This document shows, one piece after another, positions 43,438 to 50,462 of a stretch of DNA of 64,000 nt (position 1 is its first letter; each line of letters opens with the position of its first letter). Both the position numbers and the translations under genes were made by a program. The DNA is taken from assembly GCA_963806335.1 (NCBI GenBank), contig CAWDXO010000016.1, positions 248,001 through 312,000 on the forward strand, in the 5' to 3' direction. The notes beneath the pieces were generated by a model, which worked only from the letters and a program-made list of their open reading frames with translations, was not told where the DNA came from and made no database searches. Source of the stretch: Palsa-504 sp963806335. Its GTDB lineage: Bacteria > Actinomycetota > Actinomycetes > Streptosporangiales > Streptosporangiaceae.

Positions 43438-44196
43438 ATGGCTGACAGATCACCCAGCAGGGATGATGCCGGGGCGGGCGTAGCGGCTCATGGTGGCAGT
43501 ATGCCTACCTGGCAAAGGCCGACGCATCGGCCCGCAGGCGAGCTGGCGCCGGCCGCCGAACGGGGTGAGCACTGGTGGCCCGTCGCGACGGCGATCATCG
43601 TTGTCATTGGCCTTCATGTGGCTCTGCCGGCTCGCTACCGGGTTCAGCCCGCCTGGGTGGTCCCGGTGGTGCTGCTCGCGTTGCTGGTCGTGATGATCGC
43701 CGGGGATCCGGGCCGCATCGACCGGCAGCGAACCTGGCTGCGGATCGTCACCGGCATCGTTATCGCGTTCATCACGCTGACCAACCTGCTCGCCGCTGGC
43801 CGGCTCGTCGCCGAGATCCTCACCAACAACAAGCTCTTCGCGGATCACCCGGGCGGGTTGCTGGCCGCTGGCGGCATGGTCTGGGCGACCAACGTGATCG
43901 CGTTCGGGCTGTGGTACTGGGACCTTGACCGCGGCGGGGCCGCCGCCCGGGCCCATCACCCAGACCGGAACCCGGCGTTCGTCTTCCCGGAGATGCAACA
44001 CAAGGAGTACGCGCCCGCCGACTGGGTGCCGCAGTTCGTCGACTACCTCTCGCTGGCCTTCTGGACCGCCACCGCGATCAGCCCCACCGACATTTCAGCG
44101 ATCAGGCCGTGGGCCAAGCTCCTCATGATGCTCGAAGCGGCCTGCTCGATAGTCTTGGCCGCACTCGTCATCGCCCGTGCCATCAACGTCCTCTAG
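43438..44196 (+). CDS. Conserved multi-pass membrane protein of unknown function
   Basis: 252 residues; translation may begin at ATG 43501 (MPTWQRPTHRPAGEL). Helices at WWPVATAIIVVIGLHVAL, WVVPVVLLALLVVMIA, IVTGIVIAFITLTNLLAAGRLV, GGMVWATNVIAFGLWYWDLDRGG and a C-terminal pair (YLSLAFWTATAISPTDISAI...LLMMLEAACSIVLAALVIARAINVL). The FGLWYWDLDRGGA and FWTATAISPTDISA motifs and the ion-channel-like spacing recall actinobacterial DUF1345-type proteins. No enzymatic residues are obvious. 15 bases after ychF; could be co-transcribed. Confidence 0.75.
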   Translation: MADRSPSRDDAGAGVAAHGGSMPTWQRPTHRPAGELAPAAERGEHWWPVATAIIVVIGLHVALPARYRVQPAWVVPVVLLALLVVMIAGDPGRIDRQRTWLRIVTGIVIAFITLTNLLAAGRLVAEILTNNKLFADHPGGLLAAGGMVWATNVIAFGLWYWDLDRGGAAARAHHPDRNPAFVFPEMQHKEYAPADWVPQFVDYLSLAFWTATAISPTDISAIRPWAKLLMMLEAACSIVLAALVIARAINVL

Positions 44197-44221
44197 CATC
44201 CTGGCGTGCTGCGCGGCGTAC

Positions 44222-44268
44222 GAAACGCCCCTAGGTGGGGCCGGCGGGCGTTTCCGCGGAAACGCCCG
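44222..44268 (+). terminator. Three-arm hairpin region (terminator or attenuator-like)
   Basis: Arms GAAACGCCC (44222-44230), GGGCGTTTC (44246-44254) and GGAAACGCCC (44258-44267) allow two mutually exclusive hairpins. Arms 2-3 form a perfect 24-base palindrome at 44245-44268. A further AAGCACC/GGTGCTT hairpin follows at about 44320-44342. The 44197-44521 gap contains no gene. Confidence 0.55.
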
Positions 44269-44521
44269 GCAACACTACGTCCCGCCCCGCGCGCGGCTAA
44301 CCTCACCTTGCCCGGCGGAAAGCACCGCGTTCGGTGGTGCTTGCGGTACGCGGCCGAACACCGGATTCCCGCGGGACCCCTTTGACTGAGCAGCCGGTCA
44401 GCTGATAAGGGCTGCTGTCAGCGATCGATCCCGGGCAAGCGCCGGAGCGCGTGGATTCAGTCACCGCCGTCGAATGGCAGTTCTGTTACGGGGTCGAGAT
44501 GACGAGATGAGATGAGGCCTG

Positions 44522-45535
44522 GTGAGCGGTCATCTACGCATCGGCGTCTGCCTGTCGCTTTCCGGCAGGTTCGCGCGGTTCGGCCGTCAGGCGGCTCAAG
44601 GGCTGGAAGCATGGCGGTCCCTAGACGGCGCCGTGGACATCCTGGTGGAAGACGACCGCAGTGACCGGCGGACGCTTGAGGCGGTCTTGCCGGGCCTGGC
44701 CGCGCGCTGCGACCTGTTGCTGGGGCCATACTCCACGCAGCTGATGCGCGTGGCCGGACGGATGGCCGCCGAATCGGGCTGGCTCGTCTGGAATCACGGC
44801 GGTTCCGGCGATGACGTCGAGATGGCCTCTCCCGGCCACGTCGTATCCGTTCTGACTCCGGCGAGCCAGTATGCGGAGCCATTCCTGCAGCGGCTCGCCC
44901 GCGAGCCGGGCGGACCGCGCGATCTGTGCCTGGTGCACGGGCCAGGCAGCTTCGGCCGCCAGGTGGCGAACGGGGCTGAGGCGATGGCGCGGCGGCTCGG
45001 TATCCGCACGAAACGCGTCGCCCCAGGTGATCAGATCCCGCCGCCTGGGGTGCCGGCGGAGTGGGATCTGTTCAGCGCGGGCGTCTTCGAGCAAGACGCC
45101 GAGACGGTCGGCCGCGCACTCCGGCTGCCGTGCCCGCCGCGGCTGGTCTGCGCGGTAGCGGCCGGGATACGTGACTTCCGCCACGCCGTGGCTGACCCTG
45201 ACGGTGTCTTCGGCGTCGCTCAGTGGTTTCCCGGCGCCGGGCACGACGTCGTGCTTGGCCCCTCTGAGCAGGTATTTCTCCAGACCTATGCCGACAGTGC
45301 GGGCACCGAGCCGGATTACCCGGCGGTCCAGGCTGCCGCGGCAGCGATGATCGCGGTCTGCTGCGCGCGGCTGGCGGGTGGCAGGAGCCGTAACGGCCTA
45401 TGGGCCGCCGCGGCCAACCTGGACACGACGACCGTCTTCGGCGGCTTCAGGATCGATCCTTCCCACGGAACCCAGGTCAGGCACCAGAGTGTCCTGGTGC
45501 GCTGGACAGCTGGTGAACCGCGCCGCAGCTGCTGA
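44522..45535 (+). CDS. Periplasmic-binding-protein-like (LivJ/AmiC type) protein without signal peptide
   Basis: 337 residues. The type I fold of amino-acid/urea/amide receptors is clear: LRIGVCLSLSGRFARFGRQAAQGLEAWRSL, VEDDRSDRRTLEAVLPGLAARCDLLLGPYSTQLMRVAGRMAAESGWLVWNHGG, LTPASQYAEPFLQRLAR and a second lobe ending FGGFRIDPSHGTQVRHQSVLVRW. It starts at the first beta-strand with no signal peptide or lipobox, so it should stay in the cytosol, like AmiC-type sensors. No ABC transporter genes accompany it. It is the gene just before the conjugation-like cluster, in the same direction; any functional link is inference. GTG 44522 has only a weak ribosome-binding site. Confidence 0.8.
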   Translation: MSGHLRIGVCLSLSGRFARFGRQAAQGLEAWRSLDGAVDILVEDDRSDRRTLEAVLPGLAARCDLLLGPYSTQLMRVAGRMAAESGWLVWNHGGSGDDVEMASPGHVVSVLTPASQYAEPFLQRLAREPGGPRDLCLVHGPGSFGRQVANGAEAMARRLGIRTKRVAPGDQIPPPGVPAEWDLFSAGVFEQDAETVGRALRLPCPPRLVCAVAAGIRDFRHAVADPDGVFGVAQWFPGAGHDVVLGPSEQVFLQTYADSAGTEPDYPAVQAAAAAMIAVCCARLAGGRSRNGLWAAAANLDTTTVFGGFRIDPSHGTQVRHQSVLVRWTAGEPRRSC

Positions 45536-45607
45536 TCGCAGCCGCGGCTCCCCCCGGGAAGAGCGTCGTAAGCAATCGCTAACATGTTGCGACCGCTAAA
45601 CGAGGTG

Positions 45608-45645
45608 TACACTCGCTCAAGTAATTAAGCGAACAAATAAGCGAA
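45608..45645 (+). promoter_or_regulatory. Putative promoter and direct repeats before the type IV-like cluster
   Basis: A TACACT -10 box at 45608-45613 lies within the palindrome GTGTACAC; a TTGCGA at 45587-45592 could be the -35, though the 15-base spacer is short. Directly downstream are two copies of TAAGCGAA (45626-45633 and 45638-45645), 12 bases apart, suggesting same-face binding of a regulator. The stretch is markedly AT-richer than its surroundings. Confidence 0.4.
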
Positions 45646-45672
45646 TATGCTTCTAACTAGGTCGGACTATAG

Positions 45673-46056
45673 ATGGTTTCGTTCGAATGCGCCGTAACGC
45701 TGGCTCTGCCCGCCCGGTATCCGTTCACCTCCGGCTCCGTGAGCTGCGGTGATGCTGGTAAGCCTCGGCCCGTCCCCAGCGTGACGCCCGCACGTTCTTC
45801 GGTGCCGCCGAGTGCTTGGGCCCCTGACCCAACTCGAATACGGCCTGACTACTCTCTGGGCTTGATTGAACTCAGAGCGTGGCTGGTTCGTTTCACCGGT
45901 AGCTGGTCATTTGTCCACGTGTCGACGCAGATGTTCTCGGTGATCCGTTCGTTCCGGTTCCAAACCGAGGCGGCGAGGCGCACAATGGACCGCGAGACCG
46001 GCACGAAGGAACGGCCAAGCCTGTGTCCGCAGGCGCGGAAACGTGCGGAGGTGTAA
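45673..46056 (+). CDS. Uncertain 127-residue reading frame before the tcpC-like gene
   Basis: It runs from ATG 45673 to a TAA whose last base starts the next ATG. The predicted protein (VSFECAVTLALPARYPFTSGSVSC... RKRAEV) has no recognisable domain, no ribosome-binding site and weak third-position GC bias. It may instead be an untranslated leader of the cluster. Confidence 0.25.
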   Translation: MVSFECAVTLALPARYPFTSGSVSCGDAGKPRPVPSVTPARSSVPPSAWAPDPTRIRPDYSLGLIELRAWLVRFTGSWSFVHVSTQMFSVIRSFRFQTEAARRTMDRETGTKERPSLCPQARKRAEV

Positions 46057-47129
46057 TGGTTCGCGGGCCGAAGTCCGGTAACGGAATGCGATCGTCCGTG
46101 TACTCCCTCGCAGCGCCGGATCTGAGCTCGCTGGATCTGGACTCGCTGGATCTGGACTCACCGGACCGGGGCTGGGCGCGCCCTCGGGCCCGTTCGCTCG
46201 ATGAGGTCGGTCAGCTGGATGCCGGGTATCCCTCTCCTGCGTCTGGCAGCGCCTGGAACGGAGCCGGCGGCAGGTGGCTACTGTGGCTGCTCCGGGCGGT
46301 GCTTTGGGCAACGCTGCTGATCGTCGCGTTCCGGGGTCTGACCGCCATCATTTTCAATCAGCACGCCACGTCGTCAGCCGCCAGCACCGGGTCTGCGGTC
46401 GTGTCCGGCCGGCCGTTTCCTGTCAGCCTGGCCGAGGCCTACGCGGCGGAGTTCGGGCGGGTCTATCTCAACTTCAGCCCGCAGACGCAGGCCCAGCGCG
46501 AGCAGCAGCTCGCAGCGTTCCTGCCTGCTCGCCTTGCGGCTGCGGACCCGGACCTCGGCTGGAACGGCGCCGGGCAGCTGAGCCTGCAGTCTGAGCAGGT
46601 GGCGGGCATCGCGGTGCAAGGCCCGCAGCACGCGGTGGTCACCTTGCTCGCCCTGGTCAACGGGCAGCTCATGGAGCTCGGCGTGCCGGTGGCCGCCTCG
46701 GGGGCCGCGGTCGTGGTCTCGGGCGAGCCCGCCTTGTTGACTGCCCCCGCGCCGATTTCACTGCCGCCCGCGGCCGCCCAGGGTTCGGACCCGGTGGCGC
46801 AAAGCCAGCTGAACAATGAGCTGCCCGCCTTTTTCCAGGCTTACGCCAACGGCGATAGCGCCGCGCTGAACAGGTTCCTCGCGCCGGGCGTGTCGCTGAC
46901 CGGGCTTGGTGGCACGGTGTCCTTTGACACCATCGCCGCCCTTCACGTGCCGCCCGGTGGTACCAGCCGGCAGATAACGGTAAGCGTGCTATGGCAGCTG
47001 GTCAGCCAGGGCGCTGTTACCGGCGCAGAACTCCGGGTAACATACCGCCTGTCGGTTGTGCAGCAAAGCGGCCTGAAATGGTATGTAAAAGAAATCGGTG
47101 CGTCGATCGAGGCGGTGGGAGCCCAATGA
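46056..47129 (+). CDS. TcpC/VirB8-like conjugation membrane protein
   Basis: 357 residues. A cytosolic N-terminus with LDLDSLDLDS repeats is followed by one membrane segment (WLLWLLRAVLWATLLIVAFRGLTAIIF, about 73-99) and a long outer part holding two NTF2-like domains typical of TcpC: VSLAEAYAAEFGRVYLNFSPQTQAQREQQLAAFLP and LNNELPAFFQAYANGDSAALNRFLAPGVSLTGL...RVTYRLSVVQQSGLKWYVKEIGASI. TcpC is the VirB8 counterpart of Gram-positive conjugation systems, an essential channel scaffold. ATG 46056 has GGAGG at 46047-46051. Confidence 0.82.
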   Translation: MVRGPKSGNGMRSSVYSLAAPDLSSLDLDSLDLDSPDRGWARPRARSLDEVGQLDAGYPSPASGSAWNGAGGRWLLWLLRAVLWATLLIVAFRGLTAIIFNQHATSSAASTGSAVVSGRPFPVSLAEAYAAEFGRVYLNFSPQTQAQREQQLAAFLPARLAAADPDLGWNGAGQLSLQSEQVAGIAVQGPQHAVVTLLALVNGQLMELGVPVAASGAAVVVSGEPALLTAPAPISLPPAAAQGSDPVAQSQLNNELPAFFQAYANGDSAALNRFLAPGVSLTGLGGTVSFDTIAALHVPPGGTSRQITVSVLWQLVSQGAVTGAELRVTYRLSVVQQSGLKWYVKEIGASIEAVGAQ

Positions 47130-47440
47130 CCAGGACGCAGACGGCCGACGCCGTCGTGTCCGCATGTGCTCGTACCGTTTCCGGTCGGTCCTCCGCCGAC
47201 CGGCTTGTTTCCGGCGCAGTAGCCTGTATCGGGTGGGCTTCCCACCAGCCCGCCGCCCGATCGTGCCGGCCAGTGCCCGCTCATCGGCCGCTGCCACGGC
47301 AACGTGCCGCAGTTCCGTGCCCGCCGTGTCCGCCTGGGGTCGTGGCCCTGTATCCGCTTACTGTTACCCGTCTCGGTGGCCTGCCGCGACCCACTCAAGA
47401 TGGTCATTTGATCCCGGAAGGGACTTTTTATGTTTACTAG
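47126..47440 (+). CDS. Uncertain 104-residue Cys/Pro-rich reading frame
   Basis: Its ATG overlaps the TcpC-like stop (ATGA) after GGGAG, and it extends into the next gene's first codons. The translation (MTRTQTADAVVSACARTV... EGTFYVY) is Cys/Pro/Arg-rich without a domain, and other frames here are also open, so it may be chance. If unreal, 47130-47429 is a 300-base gap without a visible gene. Confidence 0.25.
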   Translation: MTRTQTADAVVSACARTVSGRSSADRLVSGAVACIGWASHQPAARSCRPVPAHRPLPRQRAAVPCPPCPPGVVALYPLTVTRLGGLPRPTQDGHLIPEGTFYVY

Positions 47441-47687
47441 TCTCACTACTGCAACGGCTCCAGTGGCCTTGAGTACGCAAGGTCTGGTTACGTACCTGCA
47501 GGGCCTGTTCGGGCCATTGTTCCTCGGCATCGTCGGGATCGTGGCGATCTTTTTCCTGTTTACCCGTGAGATCACGCGATTCGTGCAGTTCATAGTGCTT
47601 GCCGTGGCCATCGCGGTGGTTTTCTACACGCCAAGTATCGTGCATACGCTGGCTACTGGAATAGCGAATGCGCTCGGAGTCCACTAA
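47430..47687 (+). CDS. Small two-span membrane protein (TcpD/VirB2-like position)
   Basis: 85 residues from ATG 47430 (GGAAGGG upstream). Two hydrophobic helices, LFGPLFLGIVGIVAIFFLF and FVQFIVLAVAIAVVFYTPSIVHTLA, are separated by a short charged loop (TREITR). Similar tiny proteins lie between tcpC and tcpE in Gram-positive conjugation loci and resemble VirB2-type subunits in size and topology. Assignment rests on context. Base composition is AT-richer than flanking genes. Confidence 0.65.
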   Translation: MFTSLTTATAPVALSTQGLVTYLQGLFGPLFLGIVGIVAIFFLFTREITRFVQFIVLAVAIAVVFYTPSIVHTLATGIANALGVH

Positions 47688-47717
47688 TCCCGTTCTGGCA
47701 GAAGGAGCGCGCATCTA

Positions 47718-50462
47718 GTGGATCTTCCCACTTATACGAATATCTGGCGTATCGAAAAGCGGCTTTATAAGCTGTATGATTTTCGTTTGCCAGCACCTTT
47801 GCCAATTACTTGGATTGGCGTATTTGTCGGGATCACCGTTCCCTATGTAGTTTTTCTCATTGCTATTGGGCTGCCGTTTAACCACAACTTGGTATGGCTT
47901 TACGTATTGCCGCCCGGAGTGCTCACCTGGCTGACGACCCGGCCGGTCATTGAAAGTAAACGATTGCCTGAACTGGTGAGCTCACAGCTCCGGTACGTCG
48001 CCGAGCCGCGGAGCTGGTGCCGGATGGCTCCGTTCGCGGAGAAGGACGACATCCTCGTCACGGCCCGGGTGTGGCACCGGCATCCGCCGAAGGCGCGGCC
48101 GAAGAGGGCCAGGAAGACCTTGATCGCGGCCAGGGCATCGGCCGCAGCTCCTGAGCAAGCCGAGAGCGCTCCGCAGGCGGCCGCGGCCCCCGAGGTGGCG
48201 GCGCCGGTTATCGTGGCACGATCGGTCAAGGCCCGGCGTGCCGCCGCACCGCCGCTGGAGTCGGCCCAGCCGTCGGTCTCACAGCCCGCCGTGGCACAGC
48301 CGTCCGCTACCCAGCTTGCCGTTTCTCAGCCCCCGGTTTCTCAGCCCCCGGTTTCTCAGCCCCCGGTTTCTGAGCCCCCGGTTTCTGAGCCCCCGGTCTC
48401 CCCGGCTACGCAACCGCCAGCTGCAAAGCCAGCCGCGGCCGCGCCAGCTGAGCCACGGTCCGTTCAGACCGCCGCGTCCCCGTCACCGCAGGCTTCTCCG
48501 AGACCTGTTCCACAGCGAGCGAAGGCCCGGGCAGAGTCTGGCGGAAGCAGGGTCAAGGGAACGTGGCCGCGCAGCCCGTGGGCTCGCGAATCCAAGCCCG
48601 AGGTACAGCCGGCGGCGCCAGGCGGCGATGAGCGCTCTGAGCCTGCCCAACGCCCCCAATGGTTTTCGCTGCGGCCCGCAAGTCAGGATGCCAGGGCCCT
48701 CGAGGTCTCGCACGACGCTGAACCGGGGGCGCGCGACCCCGGCGAGCCCCGTGTCAGGCAGCCGTTCACCTCAACGTCATGGCCATCGCTCGGGCCCGGT
48801 TCCTTCCCCATGCCCGGTCGCTTCCCCGAGGTCGGTGCCTTCCCCAAGGTCGGCCCGTTCCCCGAGGTCGGTGCCTTCCCCGAGGCCCGGCCCGCTCCCG
48901 AGGCCGAGCCCGCTCCTGAGGCCGGGGCCGCTGCCACCGAGCCCGCCGGCTCGGCCGAGACGGCGCCTGGCCTTGCTCAGCGGCCTCAGCCACCGTCGAG
49001 ATCGTCCAAGTCCCGGGCCCGCTGGTTCCTGCGGGCTCAGCCCCCGCTGCCCGCCGCACCCACGCAGGCCTCCGCTGTCTCCGCCGCACCGGTAGGACCG
49101 GCCTCCGCCGGTCAGGCCGCCTCGGCCGCCCCGGCGGAATCCGCGTCGGCGCCGCGGAAAGCTGTGCCTCAGGTGCCCGCCCCACCGGCACGGAGTGGCG
49201 CCCGACCCCCTGTTTCCGCGCCTCCCGCACCCGAGTCCGCGGTACCTCCGCTGGTTACGCCGGCACCTGCGGCGCCTCCGCTGGTTACGCCGGCACCTGC
49301 GGCGCCTCCGCTGGTTACGCCCGCGCCTGCGTCGCCTCCGTCGCCTTCGTCGCCTGCGCCGGCTAAGCCAGCGTCGGTGACACGTTCGCAAGCCCCGTCC
49401 GTGCCCGCAGCGCCCTGGCGGCCCCCGTCCGCGCCGGTCACGCCCACCTCACCTGCGGGGCCCGTTTCACCTATGGCGTCGGCGCCCGCGGCCAGGTTCG
49501 CCGGCGTAGAACGGGAGCGGCCGCTGCCGACTATCGAGCGGGCGCTCAGCGGTCCCGGTAGCCGCAGTGATACTAGCTGGCGACGCCAGGTGAAGGTGGT
49601 CACCGGCGGTCAGGGACCGGGCCAGCGCGACCGGGAAACGCTGGACCGCGACCGTGCCAGGCTGCCGCTGACCGGCGCCCGCCGCATTGTGGTGCTCGGC
49701 TGTACCAGAGGCGCCGGGCAGACGGTCACCGCCCTGATGACCGGTCATATCCTGGCCGCGGCCCGTGGCGTTCCCGTGGCGGCGCTTGACCTGAACCCCG
49801 GCAGCAACTCGCTCGCCGCCCGCAGCACGCTGTCCGGTTCGATCACCGCGCTGCTCGCGGGAGCTGAGGCAGCCAAGGACCGGGATCCGGACAAGGACCA
49901 GCGGACCGGCACCAATACCGGGGCGCGAGAAACCGGGGCGAGACTCGACGTGATCGCCGATCCGCCGGCGGACAGCCGTGCCCGGCCCCTCGAGGGCGAT
50001 GACTGCCAGCGCCTCGCCGATCTGCTGGCCGAACGGTATCCGCTGACCATGATCGACCCGGCGCCGACGGGGCTGACCCGGGTGCTTTCAATGGCTGACC
50101 AGCTGGTACTGGTGGCTCCGGCTAGCCCGGAAGCGGCGACCTCGCTGGCCAACACGCAGCAATGGCTGGCCGCACACGGGTACGGCGAGCTGACCGGCCA
50201 GGCCGTCACGGTCATCAACGGGGTGAGCAGGCGGACGATGGAGGACGTGCTCCGGGCCGAATCCGCGGCCAGGGGGCGCTGCCGGGCCATTGTCCGGGTG
50301 CCGTGGGACGATCTGCTGTCCAGCCGGCCACGCACGCCGTCCGTGCTGCATCCGCAGACGAGGCTGGCCTATACGGCCCTGGCCGGCGTGCTCGTCGCCG
50401 GTATGGCCGCGGACCCAGGGCACCCCGTTCCCGGAAGGAATCTTGGTGAGCACTCGGACTAA
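47718..50462 (+). CDS. TcpE-like membrane protein fused to a Pro-rich stalk and a MinD/ParA-like domain
   Basis: 914 residues. Residues 1-130 match the TcpE family: DLPTYTNIWRIEKRLYKLYDFRLPAPLPITWIGVF, two membrane helices, LPPGVLTWLTTRPVIESKRLPELVSSQLRYVAEPRSWCRMAP. Residues 130-640 are low-complexity Ala/Pro/Ser with several short repeat arrays (QPPVS, AFPEV, PLVTPAPAAP). Residues 650-914 form a MinD/ParA-like fold: GARRIVVLGCTRGAGQTVTALMTGHILAAARGVPVAALDLNPGSNSLAARS, LTMIDPAPTGLTRVLSMADQLVLVAPASPEAATSLANT and VTVINGVSRRTMEDV. The Walker A is degenerate (GCTRGAGQT; the signature Lys and the P-loop Lys are absent), so it may bind without hydrolysing or not bind at all. GTG 47718 follows AAGGAG. 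The 3' end overlaps the next gene by 17 bases. Confidence 0.82.
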   Translation: MDLPTYTNIWRIEKRLYKLYDFRLPAPLPITWIGVFVGITVPYVVFLIAIGLPFNHNLVWLYVLPPGVLTWLTTRPVIESKRLPELVSSQLRYVAEPRSWCRMAPFAEKDDILVTARVWHRHPPKARPKRARKTLIAARASAAAPEQAESAPQAAAAPEVAAPVIVARSVKARRAAAPPLESAQPSVSQPAVAQPSATQLAVSQPPVSQPPVSQPPVSEPPVSEPPVSPATQPPAAKPAAAAPAEPRSVQTAASPSPQASPRPVPQRAKARAESGGSRVKGTWPRSPWARESKPEVQPAAPGGDERSEPAQRPQWFSLRPASQDARALEVSHDAEPGARDPGEPRVRQPFTSTSWPSLGPGSFPMPGRFPEVGAFPKVGPFPEVGAFPEARPAPEAEPAPEAGAAATEPAGSAETAPGLAQRPQPPSRSSKSRARWFLRAQPPLPAAPTQASAVSAAPVGPASAGQAASAAPAESASAPRKAVPQVPAPPARSGARPPVSAPPAPESAVPPLVTPAPAAPPLVTPAPAAPPLVTPAPASPPSPSSPAPAKPASVTRSQAPSVPAAPWRPPSAPVTPTSPAGPVSPMASAPAARFAGVERERPLPTIERALSGPGSRSDTSWRRQVKVVTGGQGPGQRDRETLDRDRARLPLTGARRIVVLGCTRGAGQTVTALMTGHILAAARGVPVAALDLNPGSNSLAARSTLSGSITALLAGAEAAKDRDPDKDQRTGTNTGARETGARLDVIADPPADSRARPLEGDDCQRLADLLAERYPLTMIDPAPTGLTRVLSMADQLVLVAPASPEAATSLANTQQWLAAHGYGELTGQAVTVINGVSRRTMEDVLRAESAARGRCRAIVRVPWDDLLSSRPRTPSVLHPQTRLAYTALAGVLVAGMAADPGHPVPGRNLGEHSD

